Shown in pieces: positions 1 through 5,819 of a stretch of DNA of 6,359 nt. Both the position numbers and the translations under genes were made by a program. The stretch's first letter is position 1. Each line of letters opens with the position of its first letter. The notes under the pieces are model-generated. The model ran no database searches, was not told the origin of the DNA, and saw only the letters and a program-made list of their open reading frames with translations. The stretch lies in contig JAIFWM010000038.1 of assembly GCA_019661855.1 (NCBI GenBank), positions 1 to 6,359 of the forward strand. The letters run 5' to 3'. This DNA is from Candidatus Parcubacteria bacterium. GTDB lineage: Bacteria; Patescibacteriota; Minisyncoccia; Phycocordibacterales; SBAW01.

Positions 1-1
1 G

Positions 2-112
2 TCTGAGCCAACGGTGTCTAAGGCACCCCCTACTTCGCCAGAGGCTACGAAGGGCACGGCAGCACCTAAGTCGTACACGGCCGATCCTTACCGCGAACCA
101 CCGATTCCTTAA
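2..112 (+). CDS. C-terminal end of an unidentified protein with a Pro/Ala/Ser/Thr-rich tail (5' end outside window)
   Basis: The plus-strand frame starting at base 2 is open from the left edge and ends at TAA (110-112). It encodes 36 residues rich in Pro, Ala, Ser and Thr, finishing SYTADPYREPPIP. The composition suggests a flexible, low-complexity tail rather than a folded domain. The gene converges on the VirD4-like gene, and the two stop codons share the bases TTAA, which argues that both frames are genuine. Upstream sequence is missing, so no function can be given. By context it could be another component of the secretion-like locus, for example a large membrane protein with a disordered cytoplasmic tail, but that is a guess. 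Confidence 0.6.
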   Translation, partial: SEPTVSKAPPTSPEATKGTAAPKSYTADPYREPPIP

Positions 113-2829
113 GCAGTTACCGTTTCGTTTAGCTGCAGTCGTTCGGCAATTTCCTGCTCAATCTCTGCACGTGGGCGACCATATTTTTCATACGAGAGCA
201 ACTGCATGCGCTCAATATTTCCGACCTGTGACTTTTCAAACGGCAGTGTTTCTATATTGAAGGGGAGTGCAGGCTTACCTCCAACCAACAGTCTTACAAA
301 CGCATTAAAGTTATCTACCCGCATCAAATCTTGCGCAGTAAATTGCGGTGTAAATTGTTTTTCTAAAAATTCTGCATCATCTGCTCCTATACGAAAGACA
401 CACAGGGAACCAACGTTGCCAAACACCGCATCGCGAATTTCCTCGCTAAGCTGAGCAATAAACTGGTGTGCCACCGTGAGCGAAAGCTTATATTTACGTG
501 CTTCTGAAAGAATCGTCGCAATAGACGGAGTCGCAAAGTTTTGAAACTCATCTATGTGTAGATAAAAAGAGGGGAGATCTTTCCCAAACGAATCTGCGCG
601 CGAAAGCGCTGCAATGAGGAATTTGCCTACTATAACCAAGCCAAGAAGGTTGGCATTAAGCTCCCCGATGCGCCCCTTTGAGAGGTTAACGAGCAAAATC
701 TTTTTATTATCCATAATGTCCCGAAAGTTAAATGCCGAGGTTTGTTGCGCTATGATTGGACGCACAATTTCATTCGTCGTAAAGGCATCAAATTTATTGG
801 TGACATACGGTGCATAGTTTTGAAGGCCCTGGTCTCCCGTTGCTTGTTCGGCAATATCGCGCCAAAAACGCGTGACAATAGGATTTTTACATGCCTCTAA
901 CTTACGCGCCCGAAATTCGCTATCACCAAACACTCGCGAGATATCAAGCAAGGTATTACCTGAAGCTGGATCCTCCATCACCAAAAGAGCTGCATTGCGG
1001 AAGTACTGTTCAAATGCAGGACCCATACTCTCAGGTACCGCACCAAACAATTTTTTAAAAATCCCCAAAAGTTCATCAACCACGAGCGTTTTTTGCTCAG
1101 GGCGAGCGAGATCATACTCAAGCATGTTAAGACCCATCGGACGCTCTGTGTATGCAGGATCAAAGTAAATAACATCTTGCATGCGCTCGGGTGGCACTGC
1201 ACCTAAGATATCCAATACGTCGGTACCATGCGGATCCAAGAAGCACACACCCGCACCCGAACGAATATCCTGTACCACCATGTTTTTAAGCAATGCTGAT
1301 TTACCTGTACCTGTTTGTCCTACAAGGTAAAAGTGGCGTAAACGATCTTCGGGCTGCAAAAACACTTTAGTCTCGCTGCCACGAAAGCGATTAATGCCAA
1401 GGAGTGTGCCACTTTGTGCTCCGGCAATAGGTGGAGCCGCAACCTGACTTTTTTCTTGACGTAATTCTGGCGCAGCTGCGCGCACACCTTGCCTTGGCAA
1501 GTGGGCAAGACTCGCAAGTTCCATACAGGAAAGCGGAAACGTAGTGCCCTCAAATGTTCGGTATGAAAATGCGTGCGCAAACTTTTTCATTCCCCCAACT
1601 GAAACGGGAGTAAATCCAAATTGATTTCCTGAAGTATCTGCAAATTGTCCAAATGGTGCTTCAATGTCTTGCAAAATAGCTTCGGCTCGTTCTTTCGTAG
1701 GTGCCGAGGTCACTAAACGTATAGTTGCATGCATGAGTGGGCTTAGAATCTTATGTTCAATATTTTTTATACGAGAATCTTCGTTCCCCACGCGTTTGTC
1801 AGGATCAATTTTTTTGGTAGTACTAAAAAATTCTCCAAATTCGGCGAATACCCGCCCCACACCCGTTTTAACATTGGTTGCTTTATGGAGAGGTACTCCT
1901 TGCTTTACTCGCTCCAGCGCATGCTTGTAACGCTCAAGGAGCCCTTGGTCAGTAGGGGAGATAACAAACTGAAGTGCCGCACCCTCGCTCTTTGCATCAA
2001 GCTTCGAAAATGCATTAAGCATCACATCTAAAGGATCATTAGGAAACGAATCAAACGTTTTTAAGCCGTAAATATGTTTTTCTTTTAAGAAAGCACTAGC
2101 TGCAGCAACCTGTGCACCTTCAACAAAGGCATTGTAGTCGTCGTGTCGCTCTCGAAGCTGTGCCATAGGGAAAATACTTAACAGTTGCTTCTCCAAAAGC
2201 GCCTTTCGCTCCTTAGGCACTGCCATATAGATGCTTGTTTCTACCGAACCGGCAGGATTAGCTATTTCAAAGGAGAAATGTTCGCCCGTTTGAGCGCTTA
2301 ACTGCAACATTCCCCGGTAAAACTGCTCCATAAGCGCGATAAAATCCCTCATACCTTTTTGCGGGTCAGTTTGGCTTGTTTCCTTCTCGTTGTTAGGGAG
2401 GGTTACCTCATACAAACTCATAGAAAGTGCTTGTTTATAGGCCTTTTTTTCAACTCCCGAGGCAGGAAGACCCTCTCGCACATATTCCACCAACACTCTA
2501 TGAAAGTCGTCTATGAGGTGGGGGTTAGCACTCTTTTCAGCAGCTTTAATAGCCGCAGAAACACCATATTCCTGCAAAATCCCTATAAGTTCACCCATTT
2601 TGGTGTCATGCTCCTCGGGCGCAAGATCAAGCGTGACCAAGTTTGAAGGAGCCGATTCATTTGGCGCAGACTCTACCCAATGCTCATTAACCGCCTTTTG
2701 TATGGAGGCTTCACGTGCAGGCGCTTCAGGTAAACCACTAGCGCGTAATTCTTGATGTAGCTCTTGTGTACGCTCTTGAAGTCGCAAAACTTCTTGTCGT
2801 GCGACTCCTAACTTCTCCCGCGCTTCCAT
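109..2829 (-). CDS. VirD4/TraG-like type IV secretion ATPase (coupling-protein type), no N-terminal membrane anchor
   Basis: A 906-residue P-loop ATPase of the VirD4/TraG/DUF87 type, the group that binds substrate DNA or protein and feeds it to a secretion channel. Visible parts: a coiled coil at residues 5-30 (heptad core L7, A10, V14, L17, T21, L24, L28); a charged linker; a helical patch around NPHLIDDFH (102-110); a pre-ATPase region at about 137-445 that includes IYMAVPKERK and ends in SCMELASLAHLP; then the motor. Walker A is GQTGTGKS (504-511), DPHG lies at 532-535, Walker B is HIDEFQ with D760-E761, and the VAHQF motif has Q789. ATG at 2829 is the only good start: the frame stays open upstream to a TAA at 2902-2904 but has no ATG, GTG or TTG. 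No transmembrane helix is seen, whereas classical VirD4 has two at its N terminus. The gene is divergent from the prgI-virB4 operon. The ATPase class is secure; substrate and exact role are inferred. Confidence 0.9.
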   Translation of the reverse strand: MEAREKLGVARQEVLRLQERTQELHQELRASGLPEAPAREASIQKAVNEHWVESAPNESAPSNLVTLDLAPEEHDTKMGELIGILQEYGVSAAIKAAEKSANPHLIDDFHRVLVEYVREGLPASGVEKKAYKQALSMSLYEVTLPNNEKETSQTDPQKGMRDFIALMEQFYRGMLQLSAQTGEHFSFEIANPAGSVETSIYMAVPKERKALLEKQLLSIFPMAQLRERHDDYNAFVEGAQVAAASAFLKEKHIYGLKTFDSFPNDPLDVMLNAFSKLDAKSEGAALQFVISPTDQGLLERYKHALERVKQGVPLHKATNVKTGVGRVFAEFGEFFSTTKKIDPDKRVGNEDSRIKNIEHKILSPLMHATIRLVTSAPTKERAEAILQDIEAPFGQFADTSGNQFGFTPVSVGGMKKFAHAFSYRTFEGTTFPLSCMELASLAHLPRQGVRAAAPELRQEKSQVAAPPIAGAQSGTLLGINRFRGSETKVFLQPEDRLRHFYLVGQTGTGKSALLKNMVVQDIRSGAGVCFLDPHGTDVLDILGAVPPERMQDVIYFDPAYTERPMGLNMLEYDLARPEQKTLVVDELLGIFKKLFGAVPESMGPAFEQYFRNAALLVMEDPASGNTLLDISRVFGDSEFRARKLEACKNPIVTRFWRDIAEQATGDQGLQNYAPYVTNKFDAFTTNEIVRPIIAQQTSAFNFRDIMDNKKILLVNLSKGRIGELNANLLGLVIVGKFLIAALSRADSFGKDLPSFYLHIDEFQNFATPSIATILSEARKYKLSLTVAHQFIAQLSEEIRDAVFGNVGSLCVFRIGADDAEFLEKQFTPQFTAQDLMRVDNFNAFVRLLVGGKPALPFNIETLPFEKSQVGNIERMQLLSYEKYGRPRAEIEQEIAERLQLNETVTA

Positions 2830-2831
2830 AC

Positions 2832-2839
2832 TACTAGTA
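2832..2839. repeat. 8-bp perfect palindrome TACTAGTA, possible operator
   Basis: TACTAGTA is its own reverse complement. It overlaps the putative minus-strand -10 box and ends 28 bases before the plus-strand one, so a bound regulator could affect either promoter. An AT-rich 8-base palindrome can easily occur by chance, and no regulator gene is visible in the window, so this is only a candidate site. Confidence 0.2.
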
Positions 2840-2841
2840 TA
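2836..2841 (-). promoter_or_regulatory. Putative -10 element for the VirD4-like gene
   Basis: On the minus strand this reads TATACT, one mismatch from TATAAT, and lies six bases before the ATG at 2829. A start site at the usual distance would fall on or within a base or two of the start codon, giving a leaderless or nearly leaderless mRNA. No convincing -35 hexamer was found 16-18 bases upstream. The nearest SD-like string (AAGGG, 2846-2850 on the minus strand) is 16 bases from the ATG, too far to work well. The box overlaps the palindrome TACTAGTA. Confidence 0.4.
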
Positions 2842-2866
2842 CAGCCCTTCAAGTGTTTTGTTGGGA

Positions 2867-2872
2867 TATAAT
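2867..2872 (+). promoter_or_regulatory. Putative -10 element for the prgI-virB4 operon
   Basis: A perfect TATAAT is followed by seven bases (AAGAGTA) and then the ATG at 2880. Initiation at the standard distance would start the transcript at the A of the start codon, that is, a leaderless mRNA. No good -35 hexamer was found 16-18 bases upstream, so the promoter call rests on the -10 match and its position in a divergent intergenic gap of only 50 bases. Confidence 0.5.
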
Positions 2873-2879
2873 AAGAGTA

Positions 2880-3323
2880 ATGCAGTACCAGGTTCCTCAA
2901 TTTATCGAAGTTGAAGACAAAATCTTTGGTCCGCTGACCCTCAGGCAGTTTATCTACCTCGCGGGCGGCGGGGGACTATGTCTTATTTTCTTTACGCTGC
3001 TTAATTTTTATATAGCCGTCATCCTTGCTATGCCGGTCATTGTGGCTTCCTTGAGTTTAGCCTTCTACAAATTCAACGGGCGGCCGCTTATTGTGGCACT
3101 CGAACATGCGTTTGGTTATTTTTTTGGCACGAAACTCTACTTATGGAAGCAACGCGAGGCTAAAACCCCTACCCAAGCCGTCGCAGAGAGCCTCACTCCA
3201 GGAGCTCTGGTTGTTCCTAAACTTTCACAGTCACGACTTAAAGATCTTGCCTGGTCTCTCAACATCAAAGACCGCACCACGATGGGTGTGACGAGCAAAA
3301 AACCATCGGGATTTGAACTATAA
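2880..3323 (+). CDS. prgI: PrgI-family type IV secretion membrane protein
   Basis: A 147-residue inner-membrane protein resembling the PrgI family, which in Gram-positive-type conjugation systems sits just upstream of the VirB4 ATPase and is counted with the VirB3-like components. It starts MQYQVPQFIEVEDKIFGPLT, as PrgI proteins typically do, then shows two adjacent hydrophobic helices at about residues 24-42 and 44-62, followed by the hallmark KFNGRPL (64-70). The hydrophilic tail (about 90-147) should be cytoplasmic. The ATG at 2880 is preferred over a GTG nine codons upstream, because the longer form would add an untypical MFCWDIIRV leader and would start upstream of the TATAAT box. It is the first gene of the operon and lies two bases before the TraC-N-like gene. 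Family assignment is by pattern recognition, not by a profile search. Confidence 0.85.
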   Translation: MQYQVPQFIEVEDKIFGPLTLRQFIYLAGGGGLCLIFFTLLNFYIAVILAMPVIVASLSLAFYKFNGRPLIVALEHAFGYFFGTKLYLWKQREAKTPTQAVAESLTPGALVVPKLSQSRLKDLAWSLNIKDRTTMGVTSKKPSGFEL

Positions 3324-3325
3324 CT

Positions 3326-3991
3326 ATGGCATCCGCACCTAAAGCAACCGCAACTCAGGAGTTTGTACCTATCAAAGAGGTGCGCGACGGAGTCGTCATT
3401 CTCAAAGACGGTAGTTTGCGTGCACTCCTCATGGCATCGTCTATTAACTTGGCGCTTAAGTCGCAAGATGAACAACAAGCAATCATAGGACAATTTCAAA
3501 ACTTTCTTAACTCACTCGAATTTTCGGTGCAATTTTTCGTTGAATCACGCGATCTTGATATTCGCCCATATATTGCTTTGCTCGAAGAGCGTCTCGCCGT
3601 TGAACTCGATGACCTTATGAAGATCCAAATTCGCGAATATATTGTCTTTATTAAAGACTTTACTGAACGCGCTAACATTATGTCAAAAAATTTCTTTATC
3701 ATCGTGCCGTATGACCCTGCACTTATTTCTCGTGGAGGCAGTATCTCTGGCACACTAGGGTCACTCCTCCCTTCGGGAGGAAAAGGAAACCAGATCTTAA
3801 CCGATACTCAGTTTGAGGAATACCGAACACAGCTCGAGCAACGCATCGCGGTGGTAGAGCAAGGTTTGGTTCGAACGGGAGTACGTGTCATTCCTTTAGG
3901 CACTGAGGAGGTGATCGAGCTTTTCTACAAACTATTCAACCCAGGTGAGCTCGAAAAGCCGTTACAATTACAAAACATCGCAGGCAAATAA
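3326..3991 (+). CDS. Stand-alone TraC/VirB4 N-terminal-domain-like protein
   Basis: A 221-residue soluble protein lacking any P-loop. It resembles the N-terminal domain of TraC/VirB4 ATPases, the part that contacts the membrane subunits of the secretion channel. Features: the strand-rich opening EFVPIKEVRDGVVILKDGSL, ALKSQDEQQAIIGQFQNFLN (a helix), the conserved-looking SRDLDIRPYIALLEER, a helical middle, FFIIVPYD, a Gly/Ser-rich loop around residues 134-152, and the closing GTEEVIELFYKLFNPGELEK, which is typical of the end of VirB4-type N domains. It lies two bases after the PrgI-like gene and four bases before the VirB4-like gene, so translation is probably coupled. No Shine-Dalgarno is present before the ATG. 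It is probably a partner of the next protein rather than a broken gene: both frames have clean starts and stops, and I know this gene order from other CPR genomes. Confidence 0.8.
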   Translation: MASAPKATATQEFVPIKEVRDGVVILKDGSLRALLMASSINLALKSQDEQQAIIGQFQNFLNSLEFSVQFFVESRDLDIRPYIALLEERLAVELDDLMKIQIREYIVFIKDFTERANIMSKNFFIIVPYDPALISRGGSISGTLGSLLPSGGKGNQILTDTQFEEYRTQLEQRIAVVEQGLVRTGVRVIPLGTEEVIELFYKLFNPGELEKPLQLQNIAGK

Positions 3992-3995
3992 TTTT

Positions 3996-5819
3996 ATGGC
4001 ATTTTTAGATATTTTTGGCGGTAAAAAAGAAAACACACCTACTCCGATGGCTCCTATTTTGCCTGAGCAAATTTATAAACAAGGCGTTCTTGAACTTCAA
4101 GACGTTATTGCACCTTCAGCGCTTAAAATCACGCCAAGAGAGATCAATTTAGGCGACAAAATTGCACGCACATTCTTTGTCATGTCATATCCACGCATCC
4201 TTACTGACTCCTGGTTTGCGCCAATCATCAACCTCGACCGAGTACTCGACATCTCTATTTTTATTCATCCGATAGATTCGGCAGATATTCTTAAAAAGTT
4301 CCAGAAAAAAGTGGCTGAGGTTCAAAGCCAAATCATGTCACGCGAAGCCAAGGGCTTGGTTCGCGACCCGATGTTGGATACTGCCTACCAAGATCTCGAG
4401 CAGCTTCGTGACCAACTCCAACAAGCCCAAGAACGCATCTTTGATGTAGGCGTATATATCACTATTTACGGCTCAAGTACCGAGGAGTTAGATAAGATTG
4501 AATCCGAGATTAAGTCGATGCTTGAGTCGCGCCTTATATATGTAAAACCAGCGCTCTTTCAGCAAGAGCAGGGCTTTAAAAGTGTGCTTCCTCTGGGACA
4601 CGATGAGTTAGCGGTCAACTCTAAACTCAATTCGTCACCACTTTCATCGATTTTTCCATTCGTATCATTTGACCTCACGTCAGATAAAGGTATTTTGTAC
4701 GGCGTGAATCGTCACAATGCCTCGCTTGTGCTCTTTGATCGTTTTAGTCTCGAAAACTACAACTCCGTGATCTTTGCTAAGTCAGGGTCGGGCAAATCAT
4801 ATGCCACTAAACTCGAAATTTTGCGTACGCTCATGTTCGATACCGAAGTTATTGTTATCGACCCTGAGCGTGAGTATGAATTTTTGGCGCAAACCGTAGG
4901 GGGGCGTTACTTTAACATCTCGCTTAACTCCGAACACCACATTAATCCCTTTGATTTACCGGCAGCCCGTGAAGATGAATCACCCGCAGATATATTACGC
5001 AGCAACATAGTCTCCTTGGTTGGGATGTTCCGCATAATGCTTGGCGGTCTTACTCCCGAAGAAGACGCTATTATCGACAAAGCCATTAGTGAAACGTATG
5101 CACTCAAAGACATTACTGTTGACTCAAATTTTGCCGAGATTGAGCCTCCACTCTTATCTGACTTTGAGTTAGTGCTTGCCGGCATGCAGGGTAGTGACTC
5201 TTTAGTGCAGCGCTTGAGTAAATACACTAAGGGTTCGTGGTCTGGGTTTATCAACCAACCAACCAACGTTGATATCAATAAAAAGTTTGTTGTGTTTTCG
5301 GTACGTGACATGGAGGATGATCTTAAATCAGTCGCTATGTATCTTATTACCCACTACATCTGGAATGCAGTGCGCAAAAATCTTAAAAAACGCCTACTCG
5401 TCATAGATGAGGCGTGGTGGATGATGAAGTCGGAGGATACTGCGTCGTTTCTCTACAGTATGGCAAAACGCGGTCGCAAATATTACCTAGGATTAGCAAC
5501 TATTACCCAAGACGTTGATGACTTTTTGAAGTCACCCTATGGATTGCCGATGATTACCAACTCATCGATTCAAATCTTGCTCAAACAGTCACCAACAACG
5601 ATTGATAATTTGCAAAAAACATTTAACCTCTCAGACGAAGAAAAATATCTTTTGCTTGAGTCAGATGTAGGAGAGGGGATCTTTTTTGCTGGCCTTAAAC
5701 ACGTAGCTATTAAAGTGATTGCCTCATATACCGAAGACCAAATTATTACCTCAGATCCATCTCAAGTATTGGCGCTCAAAAAACAACGCCAAGAAGCGTC
5801 AATGATTTCTCAAAAATGA
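3996..5819 (+). CDS. virB4: VirB4-like type IV secretion ATPase
   Basis: A 607-residue P-loop ATPase of the VirB4/TraC family, the hexameric motor at the base of type IV secretion channels. An N-terminal domain of about 230 residues includes a charged, probably coiled-coil region (about 97-145). The motor domain carries Walker A as AKSGSGKS (261-268), with Ala replacing the first Gly; DPEREY from D289; Walker B VIDEAWW with D471-E472; AKRGRKYY, a possible arginine-finger region; and TITQDVDDF with Q505. The ATG at 3996 is chosen because it follows the previous stop by four bases and gives MAFLDIFGGKK, a plausible N terminus. An in-frame upstream start at 3945 would overlap the preceding gene by 47 bases. 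There is no membrane helix, so it should be peripheral at the inner membrane. Its TGA stop overlaps the next ATG. Confidence 0.93.
   Translation: MAFLDIFGGKKENTPTPMAPILPEQIYKQGVLELQDVIAPSALKITPREINLGDKIARTFFVMSYPRILTDSWFAPIINLDRVLDISIFIHPIDSADILKKFQKKVAEVQSQIMSREAKGLVRDPMLDTAYQDLEQLRDQLQQAQERIFDVGVYITIYGSSTEELDKIESEIKSMLESRLIYVKPALFQQEQGFKSVLPLGHDELAVNSKLNSSPLSSIFPFVSFDLTSDKGILYGVNRHNASLVLFDRFSLENYNSVIFAKSGSGKSYATKLEILRTLMFDTEVIVIDPEREYEFLAQTVGGRYFNISLNSEHHINPFDLPAAREDESPADILRSNIVSLVGMFRIMLGGLTPEEDAIIDKAISETYALKDITVDSNFAEIEPPLLSDFELVLAGMQGSDSLVQRLSKYTKGSWSGFINQPTNVDINKKFVVFSVRDMEDDLKSVAMYLITHYIWNAVRKNLKKRLLVIDEAWWMMKSEDTASFLYSMAKRGRKYYLGLATITQDVDDFLKSPYGLPMITNSSIQILLKQSPTTIDNLQKTFNLSDEEKYLLLESDVGEGIFFAGLKHVAIKVIASYTEDQIITSDPSQVLALKKQRQEASMISQK

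Noticed and set aside
1753..2031. 92-codon plus-strand frame opposite the VirD4-like gene
   Set aside because: It lies fully antisense to a well-supported coding region and shows no domain or RBS.
2853..2879. Upstream GTG extension of the PrgI-like protein
   Set aside because: It would add MFCWDIIRV, unlike PrgI N termini, and would begin upstream of the TATAAT promoter box; the ATG at 2880 fits the family start.
3137..3499. 120-codon minus-strand open frame
   Set aside because: It runs antisense across the PrgI-like and TraC-N-like genes, has no recognisable domain and has Cys/Arg/Ser-rich shadow composition.
3765..3781. Perfect 7-bp inverted repeat TCCTCCC-TTC-GGGAGGA, possible terminator or attenuator
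   Set aside because: It lies well inside the TraC-N-like coding frame (encoding LLPSGG), is followed by AAAGGAAACC rather than a T-run, and has no T-run on the other strand either. The GGGAGGA arm resembles an SD but no start codon follows at the right distance.
3945..3995. Upstream start giving VirB4 17 extra residues
   Set aside because: It would overlap the TraC-N-like gene by 47 bases and adds a polar stretch (MSSKSRYNYK...) unlike a family N terminus; the ATG at 3996 is four bases after the previous stop.
3326..3998. Frameshifted single VirB4 gene broken into two
   Set aside because: The two proteins have clean termini, the second has its own complete N domain, and the arrangement matches separate genes known from related genomes, so a pseudogene is unlikely.
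4907..5311. 134-codon minus-strand open frame within virB4
   Set aside because: It is antisense to the conserved motor domain of VirB4, with no family features; a typical shadow frame.
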